From Promethearchaeota archaeon (GTDB taxonomy: Archaea; Asgardarchaeota; Lokiarchaeia; Sigyniarchaeales; SOKP01), in the NCBI GenBank assembly GCA_019057795.1, contig JAHLWS010000056.1, positions 1-64,000 of the forward strand: DNA of 64,000 nt, written 5' to 3'. Shown in pieces: positions 46,815-55,526 of the stretch. The notes under the pieces were generated by a model that made no database searches, was not told the DNA's origin, and saw nothing but the letters and a program-made list of their open reading frames with translations. Position numbers and translations under genes: made by a program. Each line of letters opens with the position of its first letter. Position 1 is the stretch's first letter.

Positions 46815-49316
46815 TTAAATTTTATGAGATTCTCGAGCGATTATTTCGTCTTGTAATTCTTTTCCTATAGCATTGAAGTAAGCATTATAACCTGTAATTC
46901 GAACTAAGAGATTAGTATAGTTTTCTGGATGTTTTTGAGCGTCTTTTAGCATTTCTACATCAAGCATGTTTATTTGCAAGCATGTACCACCATTTTCAAC
47001 GTAACCTTTCAAATAAGATTTAAATTTTTCTTTATGTTCTGGGTCTTTAAGTATCGAAGGATTAAATGTAATCGTATGACTGCTTCCGTTAGGTAAATAA
47101 TTAATATAGGCTCCATTTTCTGTTTTACCCCCCAGAACCACACCCACAGAATTTGTTACGGCGGTTGGTCCTTTAAGATCTGCCCCATTTGAAGGACAAA
47201 TTGCGTTAGATAAAAATGTCGCCTTATTTCGGCCGTTTGGGGTAGCAACTGTAAAACCAGCGTCAGCACCCGCCCAATAATTCCAAGACAACATACCTGG
47301 TCTAAATTGATAATTCGTAGATGTTTTGTACTTCCAAGTTTCGTCAGACCATACTTTCATTATTTTTCTTGCCAGCTCGTCAGCATCGTCAACATCATTT
47401 CCGTATTTAGGTGCTCTATTTTTTAACATCGTTTGGATAACAGCAAATTCTTCCCCCTCGAAATTGTTAATGAGAGCATCTTTAATTTGAGTAATGGAGT
47501 ATTTATTATCATCGTAAACAAATTTCTTAATTGCTAGTAAAGAATCGACTGTTGTTGCGAATCCAACTCCCTCAACGGTTATAAACCTTAATTCAGGACC
47601 GCCTCTTCTAATATCCAATCCTTTTTCAATACACCCTCGAACTAAAGTGGATAAATATGGCGTGGGCACGAATTCGGCTCTAATGTCTTCGGTTAAATTA
47701 TATGTATCTACAGTATATTTAATAAGGAATTCAATTTGCTTTTTCCAAGCATTCCAAAAATCTTCCCAAGTCTGAAAACTTTCAGGATTTCCCGTTTTTG
47801 GTCCTATTTGTTGACCAGTTTTAGTAACGACATCATTGCCGGGCATATTCTTTCCGTTCCAAAGAGTCAATTCAATGCTTTTAGTTAAATTTGGGTTGCA
47901 ATTTACAGTACCCGATCGATCGTTTCCTTGCATCGTATTTTCTAAGCACCCAACACAAGCGTAATCCCAAGCTTCTTCGGGCGAAATTCCTTCTGTTATC
48001 ATTCCAGCGATGCTCCTTTCGTCGAAATTTATGAGGAATGGTGCTCCTTGCGATCGAGATACTATGTCTACTATAATATTCAATAACTTCTCGGGTGAAT
48101 TTCGATGCAGCCGAACATTAGGTTTTGGTTCTAAAATAGGCGACCATTCGTCTACGACTTCCAAAATAGTATAAGTTAATTCGTTGGTTAAGTCTTCCCC
48201 ATTAGGTCCGCACCCACTAAGCGTCATCAATTGTCCGAACGCTGAAGTTATACCTTGCTTTCCTACCATTATTTGTGCGTCATAGGCAGTATTGCAATGA
48301 AACCAAAAACTTCCTAAAATGTCTTTTGCAAACTCCTTTGAGATAGTTTTCTCATCAACAACATCTTTTTTATACAAATGCCAAAGATGCAGATCTGTCC
48401 GACCAAAAGATATACCTGGGCCAGGATATGATTCTTCCGCCATGATTAACATATGAGTTAACCAAATTGCTTGAACGCCCTGCCAAAAGGTTTCTGCCGG
48501 CTCCCAAGGGACTTTTTCGAGATTTTTAGCCATTTGTTCGAGTTCTTCTACTCTCTCTGACGATGACGCAGTTTCTTTAAGCCTTCTACATTCTTCGGCG
48601 TACTTCATCGCTAATTTTCTTGGGACTTCCGCAGCTTCCATCATTGCTCTTAATTCTTGGCCTTTAGGACCTTTTTTCTCGCGTTCGTTCAATTGGTCGT
48701 ATTGTGTTTCTGCTTTTTCGTAAATGTACTTGAAGCCTTTTTTAATTATTGTTTCGTGATCTGGGATGAGATGACCAGCTGTAGCTCCTACATTTCCAAA
48801 TCCAGACTTATGAAATTTATAAAATTTTTGTCTGACATTCAGATTATTTTTCCAGTATCTTTTAGTTTCTTTTTTTGTTAAACAGTTACTCAATTGAGTG
48901 TTAAATCTACCTCCTGCAATTAAATCGTTTTCAGAAATAATTTCTTGAGGAATATAATTAAGCATAACCTCCTCAAAAAAGCGTATTTTACGCTCGGGTA
49001 AGGATAACTCCCAGAAATTGTCGGGTAATTTAACAGGTAATGCCATGGATCTTAAAGCCCCCTCAAAAACTCCTTTTCCCTTATTACCAATGTAAAAGTG
49101 AACTTCAGGGGCAACATAATAATCTGTTTCTTTCCATATTATATCCCAATCTGTTCCAGTAGTAAACGGCATGTATTGATTGTTCCATTCACGTTTAACT
49201 CCCTTAAAGTAATATTCTCTTAACCATTTCGACCTTGAAGATAAATCATGAGGTTCAACTATATTATACTTTGGTACTTCTTTCTTAACTTCGGATTTAT
49301 TATCTAAATCACTCAT
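46815..49316 (-). CDS. glycyl radical enzyme, pyruvate formate-lyase-like superfamily, unassigned substrate
   Basis: The 833 residues form a full glycyl radical enzyme. The radical site is RITGYNAYFN, with G809. The thiyl residue is C457 in VGCLENT, followed by E459, the C-x-E arrangement of glycerol/diol dehydratases, CutC and hydroxyphenylacetate decarboxylase. PFL itself has two adjacent Cys here. The enzyme therefore most likely carries out a dehydration, C-N lyase or decarboxylation. The radical motif is slightly unusual (RITGYNA for RVxGYSA). A strong AAGGAG ribosome-binding site precedes the ATG. The activase lies 6.6 kb downstream, with an opposite-strand operon in between. Confidence 0.92.
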   Translation of the reverse strand: MSDLDNKSEVKKEVPKYNIVEPHDLSSRSKWLREYYFKGVKREWNNQYMPFTTGTDWDIIWKETDYYVAPEVHFYIGNKGKGVFEGALRSMALPVKLPDNFWELSLPERKIRFFEEVMLNYIPQEIISENDLIAGGRFNTQLSNCLTKKETKRYWKNNLNVRQKFYKFHKSGFGNVGATAGHLIPDHETIIKKGFKYIYEKAETQYDQLNEREKKGPKGQELRAMMEAAEVPRKLAMKYAEECRRLKETASSSERVEELEQMAKNLEKVPWEPAETFWQGVQAIWLTHMLIMAEESYPGPGISFGRTDLHLWHLYKKDVVDEKTISKEFAKDILGSFWFHCNTAYDAQIMVGKQGITSAFGQLMTLSGCGPNGEDLTNELTYTILEVVDEWSPILEPKPNVRLHRNSPEKLLNIIVDIVSRSQGAPFLINFDERSIAGMITEGISPEEAWDYACVGCLENTMQGNDRSGTVNCNPNLTKSIELTLWNGKNMPGNDVVTKTGQQIGPKTGNPESFQTWEDFWNAWKKQIEFLIKYTVDTYNLTEDIRAEFVPTPYLSTLVRGCIEKGLDIRRGGPELRFITVEGVGFATTVDSLLAIKKFVYDDNKYSITQIKDALINNFEGEEFAVIQTMLKNRAPKYGNDVDDADELARKIMKVWSDETWKYKTSTNYQFRPGMLSWNYWAGADAGFTVATPNGRNKATFLSNAICPSNGADLKGPTAVTNSVGVVLGGKTENGAYINYLPNGSSHTITFNPSILKDPEHKEKFKSYLKGYVENGGTCLQINMLDVEMLKDAQKHPENYTNLLVRITGYNAYFNAIGKELQDEIIARESHKI

Positions 49317-49663
49317 TTTAATGGCTCCTTAGAATTTTTTATAATTAAAAAATATAAAGTTTAACTTTTAGGTAATCCTTGTTTAAAGTTAATTCAAACT
49401 CAATTATAAATTTTCAAGTTATTTCATATAAGAGGGCATTTAAATTATTTCTTATACATTTCAATTTAGGTTATTTTTAATTTCCTTTAGTAATTTCAAT
49501 AAATTTATTAATTTATTTTACACAAATATCATTAAGACTCCAAAAGAATGAAATATTTATTTTGAATTTAAGATTGAAATTTTCTGTTCTAATATAAAAT
49601 AGAAAAAAGTTTTAATTAAATTACAAACAATTAGAATATAAGAAAGGTATAAGGTTTTGTCAT
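49317..49663. other. intergenic region, nothing recognised beyond promoters
   Basis: A 347-bp AT-rich spacer between two divergent genes (glycyl radical enzyme and flavoprotein). Its left edge holds the AAGGAG ribosome-binding site of the radical enzyme on the minus strand. It must contain both promoters. No gene or stable RNA is visible. Confidence 0.6.
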
Positions 49664-50608
49664 ATGGAATTAAAAGAGTACAAATGTGAGGTTTTAATAA
49701 TAGGTTCAGGCCCAGCGGGATTAAGTGCGGGAGTTTATTGTGGTAGAGCAAACAGAAGTACTATTATATTAGACGGAAAAGAGCCTTCTGCTTTAGAGAA
49801 AACGAAAGAAATAAAAAATTGGTTGGGAGAGGCAGATATTGGAGGGTTAGAGCTTCTAAAAAAGTTTAGGAAACACGCTGAAAGCTTCGATAATGTCGAA
49901 ATTATAAAAGGAGATGTCATCGCACTAATGTTAGGTATGGGTATGAATATGGTCTCAACTAGAAATGCAAATATTACTGCTGATGTTGTATTAATCGCCA
50001 CTGGCACGGGAGTAAGGAAAGAAATAATTAAAGGAGAAAGTGGATTAATTGGTTTTGGCGTGTCTTATTGTGCGTTATGTGATGGTCCATTATTTAAAGA
50101 GAGACATGTCTATTTATATGGTTCGGACGAAGAAGTTTTGGAAGACGCGCTTGTTCTTGATCAAATGGGTTGTATAACACACATCATTACTAATGTAGGA
50201 TTTAATGATTTACCTGAATTAGCTACTGAAGTTAAAGAAAAAGGAATCGAAATTATTGACAATATGGAAATCGTTGAAGCTATCTCGGATTCCGATGGTA
50301 TAATCCAGAAAATTTTGTGCAAAACAACAAAACCAGAGCAAGAAGATCAAGAAATAAAAGAGTACGAATTAGCTTGTCTATTCATCTTATCGCACATACC
50401 TTCTAATTCGATATTTAAAAAAGCGGGAGTAGAATTGGATGAGAATGGTAATGTCGCTGCTGACGAGCATCAACAAACAAATATTCAAGGAGTATATGCC
50501 GCCGGAGATGTAACTGGAGGCCTATTTCAAGTAGTTTTTGCTGCGGCAGAAGGCGCGCGTGCAGGGATAAACGCTTGTAAATACCTACGAAAATCAAAGA
50601 AAGAATAA
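49664..50608 (+). CDS. thioredoxin reductase-like flavoprotein
   Basis: A 314-residue protein of the low-molecular-weight thioredoxin reductase family. The FAD motif is IIGSGPAGLSAG (12-23), the redox-active pair CALC (C136, C139), and the C-terminal FAD motif VYAAGDVTGGLFQV. The second Rossmann motif, which binds NADPH (usually GGGxxA), reads LYGSDEEVLEDAL here, so NADPH binding is doubtful. In other archaea such proteins can take electrons from ferredoxin or F420. The thioredoxin partner is not in the window. Confidence 0.85.
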   Translation: MELKEYKCEVLIIGSGPAGLSAGVYCGRANRSTIILDGKEPSALEKTKEIKNWLGEADIGGLELLKKFRKHAESFDNVEIIKGDVIALMLGMGMNMVSTRNANITADVVLIATGTGVRKEIIKGESGLIGFGVSYCALCDGPLFKERHVYLYGSDEEVLEDALVLDQMGCITHIITNVGFNDLPELATEVKEKGIEIIDNMEIVEAISDSDGIIQKILCKTTKPEQEDQEIKEYELACLFILSHIPSNSIFKKAGVELDENGNVAADEHQQTNIQGVYAAGDVTGGLFQVVFAAAEGARAGINACKYLRKSKKE

Positions 50609-50656
50609 TTAAAATCTATTTTTTAATCTTCATAAATTAATTCTTCATAATACGGA

Positions 50657-50682
50657 GATATTATACCATATTATGTAATATC
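50657..50682. repeat. 26-bp imperfect palindrome before the recombinase gene
   Basis: GATATTA and TAATATC form a perfect 7-bp inverted repeat around a 12-base centre, 20 bases before the XerA start. The layout (arms of about 11 bp with eight matches, spacer of 4 bases) is reminiscent of, but shorter than, an archaeal dif site (28 bp, 6-base spacer). It could be a recombination site or an operator. Confidence 0.35.
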
Positions 50683-50702
50683 ACGATGCTATTTCTTTTA
50701 TT

Positions 50703-51629
50703 ATGGTTAATTATAAGGTTTCAGATTTTATCGAAGATTTTTTGATTTCGAAAGAAGTAGAAGAAGGGTGTGCGCCATCTACCATTAAAGCGTATCGATA
50801 CGATCTTGAAAAGTTTATTAACCTTGTAGGAGATATTGACCTCGAATCGCCAGTTTTGAGACAAAGGATAAGACTCTTTTTAAAAAAACTGAAAGATTTA
50901 GATTATTCAAAAAAGGGTATAAGTAGAAAAATCGCGTCGTTAAGATCGTTTTTTAAGTTTTTAACTTTAAATGAATTTATCACTAAAAACCCTATGGCAA
51001 CAATTAAATCCCCAAAAATCAAACTAGAAGAGAGCCTCCCTAAATTTCTGGATGTTTCTGACATTGAAGTTATTTTTAACAAGCTGAACGATTGGAGGCT
51101 ATTTAATTCAAGAAAGAGTCTAAGGTATTACTTAACTGTGAGATTGTTATATTCCACTATGGCTCGTGTAAGCGAATTGTGTGACATTAAAATTAGGGAT
51201 ATCGATTTCAAGAATGGATATATAAGGTTAAAAGGGAAAGGGGGTAAAGAAAGGATTGTTCCCGTCGATCAAAAGACTTTAGAGCTTTTTAAGGAACATT
51301 TGAATAATAGGATATCTTATAGTTCTGAAGATTATTTATTGGTTAATACAAGAAATCAAAAATTAAATCCTCGCGTTATTCAGGCTGATATAAAATTGAT
51401 AAAAGAAAAGTGTGGATTTCCAGATTCAAAGATTATTACGCCCCACATATTTAGACATACTGGAGCGACGCATCTTAGGCGTTCTGGGATGGATATTAGT
51501 GAATTACAGGACATTTTAGGCCATAGCTCTCCAAATACTACCCGAATCTATGCTAAGAACGATATTACTAAATTAAAGCAATCGTATTCAACGATGCATC
51601 CATTAAATAATAATGATTTGAAACTGTAA
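50703..51629 (+). CDS. xerA: tyrosine recombinase XerA/XerC-type
   Basis: A 308-residue tyrosine recombinase. The N-terminal SAM-like core-binding domain runs about 1-90; the catalytic domain follows. Catalytic residues are R155 (ARVSELC), a Lys in KGKGGKERIV, H248 and R251 (HIFRHTG), H274 (LGHSS) and Y283 (TTRIYAK). The organisation matches the archaeal XerA that resolves chromosome dimers at dif. Its position directly before orc1/cdc6, and no prophage genes nearby, favours a housekeeping role over an integrase. Confidence 0.92.
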   Translation: MVNYKVSDFIEDFLISKEVEEGCAPSTIKAYRYDLEKFINLVGDIDLESPVLRQRIRLFLKKLKDLDYSKKGISRKIASLRSFFKFLTLNEFITKNPMATIKSPKIKLEESLPKFLDVSDIEVIFNKLNDWRLFNSRKSLRYYLTVRLLYSTMARVSELCDIKIRDIDFKNGYIRLKGKGGKERIVPVDQKTLELFKEHLNNRISYSSEDYLLVNTRNQKLNPRVIQADIKLIKEKCGFPDSKIITPHIFRHTGATHLRRSGMDISELQDILGHSSPNTTRIYAKNDITKLKQSYSTMHPLNNNDLKL

Positions 51630-51755
51630 AAACCAAGTTTTTAATAATATACTTTTTTATCATAGAAGTGATTATCTAATAATCTTCTAATAAAAACTTA
51701 AAAGTATAAGAAAGTTTAAACTTAATTTGTTCTATATTTACTTATACATTATTAA

Positions 51756-51795
51756 TAGTTAATCATAGACAAGGATAGTTAATCATGGACGAGGA
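51756..51795 (+). repeat. 20-bp tandem duplication at the orc1/cdc6 start codon
   Basis: The string TAGTTAATCATAGACAAGGA (51756-51775) is followed at once by TAGTTAATCATGGACGAGGA (51776-51795), differing at two bases. One of these changes (A to G) turns ATA into the ATG start codon at 51785. It is a tandem duplication, or a pair of binding sites for the encoded initiator. Confidence 0.8.
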
Positions 51796-52975
51796 TGAAT
51801 TTCGAAAACAATTCATGACGAAATCAGTGTTTAAGAAAGCAAGCTCGCTTGATATGAGTTATGTACCTGAAAAGTTATATTGTCGAGACGAGGTAATTAA
51901 AAGCTTAATATATAACTTTAGAAGAATTCTTGAAGAAAAAGTGCAGCCTACGATCAGTTGCTTGATTTTAGGAAAAGGTGGGGTTGGAAAAACGGTTACA
52001 GCAAGATATTTCGGTAGAAATTTTAAGACTATTGCCTTAGAAAAAGATGTTAATATTTTTGTTGAATATTTTAATTGTATAAATTTTCGCTCAAAAAGTA
52101 AAATTGTACGAGAACTTTTGGCTAAATATACTCACGGATCTGGGCGCGGTTTTAGCGACGACGAAGCACTCAAATTAATATTAACACAGTTAATAAGAGA
52201 AAAAGGTTATATGTTATTAGTTATCGACGAAATTCACCTATTAAAATCCGAAGAAATTTTAGCTTTTTTAGATATTTCCGAAACTTATGGACATCAAAAC
52301 GCTAAACTCTCGATTTTATTAATATCTCGTAATAGAGACTGGATGAGGATTGAGACGGAAAGGATTTTAAGTCGATTAAACGAAAAGATTATTCTTAAAC
52401 CCTACAATTATGACGAGGCAAAACAAATATTAGAATATAGAAGCGAGGAGGCGTTTAAAGAGTACGTTATCAGTGATGACATTTTAAATATGGTGAGTCA
52501 AATTGTTGCTGATCACGAGAATATGCGTCATGGAATTGAGATTTTGAGAAAGAGTGGGCTCTACGCGGATAAAAATAGCTTATCTAGCGTAAATGCTGAG
52601 ATTATTAGAGAAGCTTCAAATGAAGTTTACCCCACTTTTAGAGCAGATATTATTGATCAATTAAACGATCAAGAGCTTCTGGCGCTATATGGGATAGCTA
52701 GGTCTTTAATTAACCATAAGGAACCCTTCTCTTTAGTTGATGATGCTTTCGAAGAGTATCAAATAATATGCGAAACTTATTCAATAGAACCACACGTAAA
52801 AATGAGTTTTAGGAAATATATACGGCAACTAAATCAATTAGAAATTATTTCTTCGAAAACTGTAAGAATTGAGGAAGCAGAGCGAGGTCGACATCTTGAA
52901 ATTACTTTGTTAGATATTCCAGCAGTTAAATTGGAAGAATTTTTAATAGATATTTTTAACAGAAAGTTTGATTAA
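51785..52975 (+). CDS. cdc6: Orc1/Cdc6-family replication initiator (AAA+ ATPase)
   Basis: A 396-residue AAA+ protein of the archaeal Orc1/Cdc6 family. Walker A is GKGGVGKT (63-70), Walker B is LLVIDEIHLL, sensor 1 sits in ILLISRN, the arginine finger may be in ILSRLNEK, and sensor 2 is RHGIEIL. The C-terminal 120 residues form a winged helix that binds origin DNA. Such genes often sit beside the origin they recognise. The intergenic DNA around it is AT-rich, but classical origin recognition boxes were not seen. Confidence 0.88.
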   Translation: MDEDEFRKQFMTKSVFKKASSLDMSYVPEKLYCRDEVIKSLIYNFRRILEEKVQPTISCLILGKGGVGKTVTARYFGRNFKTIALEKDVNIFVEYFNCINFRSKSKIVRELLAKYTHGSGRGFSDDEALKLILTQLIREKGYMLLVIDEIHLLKSEEILAFLDISETYGHQNAKLSILLISRNRDWMRIETERILSRLNEKIILKPYNYDEAKQILEYRSEEAFKEYVISDDILNMVSQIVADHENMRHGIEILRKSGLYADKNSLSSVNAEIIREASNEVYPTFRADIIDQLNDQELLALYGIARSLINHKEPFSLVDDAFEEYQIICETYSIEPHVKMSFRKYIRQLNQLEIISSKTVRIEEAERGRHLEITLLDIPAVKLEEFLIDIFNRKFD

Positions 52976-53134
52976 TAAGTCTTTATATTTGTAAAAGTTG
53001 GACTATAATAATAAGTCCTTTCGCTTTTTTGAGCTAAAAAATATACTCTAGAATTAATTAAATAAGAAATATTAATCTTGGAGAATTTGAACTTACTCAA
53101 AGGATTTTTAATATTGGTTAAATTAATCAATTAA

Positions 53135-53365
53135 TTAATAGTTTTTTTTTTCTTCCTTTGACTTTGAGTACCAGTCCAACCAATCCTTGCGTCGGTTTTT
53201 TGCTTTCTGTACTTCATCAGTTTCTAATCCCCGTTCATTTCGTATCTTATGCCAAAATTGATCTAATTCGTAACGAGATAATGACAATCCACATGAACTA
53301 CATACCATAAGACGATTGTCGGGATTGTATTTCATGTTACCAGCGCATTCTGGACAACGAGCCAT
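53135..53365 (-). CDS. small zinc-ribbon protein
   Basis: The 76 residues start with MARCPECAGNMKYNPDNR, then VCSSCGLSLSRYELDQFW: a TFIIB/TFIIS-like zinc ribbon (CPEC and CSSC). A charged helical tail follows, with several Lys and Trp residues. Probably a nucleic-acid or protein-binding ribbon. It lies just beyond orc1/cdc6, on the opposite strand, and could relate to DNA or RNA processing, though nothing shows it. Confidence 0.7.
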   Translation of the reverse strand: MARCPECAGNMKYNPDNRLMVCSSCGLSLSRYELDQFWHKIRNERGLETDEVQKAKNRRKDWLDWYSKSKEEKKNY

Positions 53366-53521
53366 ATTCTTTTCTTTCTATTTTTTTTTCTCTTGTAATA
53401 TTAGAATTAAACACCGTTAAAATAATTATTGTTAACCTTAAACTCCAAATTTATTTTTAATGTTGTATTAATCTAATAAAAATCATTAAATTAGTCATTT
53501 ATTAGCATAATATTTGTAAAA

Positions 53522-54766
53522 GTGGTATTATTGAGATCAGATGTCTATTACATTACAGCACGAACACACACTCATGAAGAGAGTTTAAGTAAAGTTAAAG
53601 GTCCTTTAGCGCTAGATAAAATCGGATTTAAGAACAAAGTGAATAAAGGAGATAAAGTAGTAATCAAAACTCACTTCGGAGCTTTAGAGAATGTTAGATA
53701 TTTACGTCCTAGTTATTTAAGATTCCTATGTGATTATGTAAAGGGTTTAAAAGCAATTCCATCTGTAGCAGAATCGTGCGGTTGGGGTGCTCCAGAGGCG
53801 TTTACAGGGACCCATACGGAATACAGTGGTCGAGCAACAGAAAAGGAATACTTAGAAATAGCTAAAATGCATGGTTTTACCGATGAAACCATGGGAGCAA
53901 AAATTTTAATGCTTGATGGTAGCGTTGGTACCGATATAGCGATACAAAAAATTAATGGTAAGCGATTTAAAGAAATATTAGTTGCCGGGAGATTGAGAGA
54001 ATTTGACCACATGATTTTAGCTACACATTTTAAAGGGCACGCTGGAGCTGGGTTTGGTGGGGCTATAAAGAATTTAGGCATTGGGTGCGTAAGCAAAGGA
54101 GGTAAAGTTCAAGCGCATGTTGGTAAAAAATTTGAATTTAATTACGACGCACCAATTTCTGATTACGAAGATTGTTTGAAAATTTGTCCTACAAATGCCT
54201 TAACGGAAAGAACAGACGGTAAATTAAAGCGTGATGAGAATAAATGTAGATACTGTTATATGTGTAAATCAGTCTGTAAAAATAATGTAATAGATACTGG
54301 AGCATCAACACGAGAGGAATTTATAACTCAGATGGTAGATAACGCTGCGGGTGTTGTTGATTATTTTGGAAAGGATAAAATATTTTATATCAATTATGTT
54401 ATAGATGTTACATGGCAATGTGATTGTACAGGTGGTTCCGATATTCCATTTGTGAGCGATATTGGTGTTTTATCCTCACTGGATCCCGTTGCAATAGATC
54501 AAGTTGCCATTGATTTAATTCATTCTTCTTTAATGAACCCTCATTCAATTTTAGGTGATGTTAAAAATATATCTAAAGATAACACACATGAATGGTTTTC
54601 TTACGTACCTAGATTTGATCCGAAAACACATGAATTGGACTTAAATCTCAATGGGAAAGAATCCAAACACTGGGAATTACAATTGAAAGCAGCAGAAGAT
54701 ATCGGATTGGGGTCGAAGGACTATAATTTAGTTGAAGTGAAAGTAGAAAGTAAGAAGAAGAATTAA
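53522..54766 (+). CDS. DUF362 protein with ferredoxin domain
   Basis: The 414 residues combine a DUF362 domain (KVVIKTHFGALENVRYLRP, then HFKGHAGAGFGGAIKNLGIG, then LSSLDPVAIDQVAIDLI) with two [4Fe-4S] motifs in the middle: the last cysteines CLKICPTNAL of one cluster, and CRYCYMCKSVCKN. DUF362 proteins are found across anaerobes; some take part in Fe-S or radical SAM maturation. The start is a GTG at 53522 or a TTG nine bases later. Next comes a DUF1326 gene on the same strand. Confidence 0.87.
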   Translation: MVLLRSDVYYITARTHTHEESLSKVKGPLALDKIGFKNKVNKGDKVVIKTHFGALENVRYLRPSYLRFLCDYVKGLKAIPSVAESCGWGAPEAFTGTHTEYSGRATEKEYLEIAKMHGFTDETMGAKILMLDGSVGTDIAIQKINGKRFKEILVAGRLREFDHMILATHFKGHAGAGFGGAIKNLGIGCVSKGGKVQAHVGKKFEFNYDAPISDYEDCLKICPTNALTERTDGKLKRDENKCRYCYMCKSVCKNNVIDTGASTREEFITQMVDNAAGVVDYFGKDKIFYINYVIDVTWQCDCTGGSDIPFVSDIGVLSSLDPVAIDQVAIDLIHSSLMNPHSILGDVKNISKDNTHEWFSYVPRFDPKTHELDLNLNGKESKHWELQLKAAEDIGLGSKDYNLVEVKVESKKKN

Positions 54767-54838
54767 AAAGCATTCTATACTTTAATCATTAATAGAATTA
54801 TCTTAAATTTAATACAGATAACAGATGGGTGAAATTAT

Positions 54839-55468
54839 ATGTCTAAACAAACTAAAGAAAGGATAAATTGGAATATAAAAGGAGTATGGTACGAAGCATG
54901 TGCTGCGGAAGGTCATTGTCCGATGTATTTCGGTAGAAACATGGAATCTCCTTGTAAATCATTTCAATTATTTCAAATTAATGAAGGTAAATTTCAAGAT
55001 GTTGATGTCGGGGGAATATTAGCAATTAATATAATTGATTTATTTTCCCCAAAGGCTGCCGATTTAGTGGCGAAAGGTGGAGAAGGGGGAATATACATTA
55101 GTAAAGATGCATCTGAAGAACAGAGAAAGTATTTAGAACCTTTTTTCGTTAATAATATTCCTGGTGGCTTATTAGTGAGAAAAGTTTTGGGAATTAAATA
55201 TGTCGATATAACTTTAGAACAAGAAGGCAATATTTATAAAATTAAGATGCCCTATGGAGAAATGAATCTCTCGTTGGCACCAGGAGGGGATGGAAAGAAT
55301 CCTCAACGTATCGAAAACTCATTATTTAGTATGATGTTTTCTGATATTAAGATTTGTAACACTCACTCTTGGAAATTCAACGATTTTGGAAAGAATTGGG
55401 AATTTACAAATAGAAGTGGTGCAATAGCAGCCTTTAATCTACAAGGCAAATCCAGAAAATTTTTTTAA
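54839..55468 (+). CDS. DUF1326-family protein
   Basis: The 209-residue protein opens with NIKGVWYEACAAEGHCPMYF, the DUF1326 signature of an early Cys-rich strand region, then CKSFQLFQINEGKFQDVDVG. The remainder is beta-rich (YVDITLEQEGNIYKIKMPYG). Members have no established function. Three cysteines (about residues 21, 27 and 42) may bind metal. An upstream GATGGGTGA places a ribosome-binding site for the ATG at 54839. It sits between DUF362 and a class V aminotransferase. Confidence 0.8.
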   Translation: MSKQTKERINWNIKGVWYEACAAEGHCPMYFGRNMESPCKSFQLFQINEGKFQDVDVGGILAINIIDLFSPKAADLVAKGGEGGIYISKDASEEQRKYLEPFFVNNIPGGLLVRKVLGIKYVDITLEQEGNIYKIKMPYGEMNLSLAPGGDGKNPQRIENSLFSMMFSDIKICNTHSWKFNDFGKNWEFTNRSGAIAAFNLQGKSRKFF

Positions 55469-55526
55469 TAAATCGTTTAAATTAAAGATATGATTAATCT
55501 TTCTCGTTAAATTTAAAGGTGAGATA

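Noticed and set aside
51630..53134. Classical archaeal origin recognition boxes around orc1/cdc6
   Set aside because: No GC-rich ORB-like strings or G-runs were found in the flanking intergenic DNA, so an origin is not annotated.
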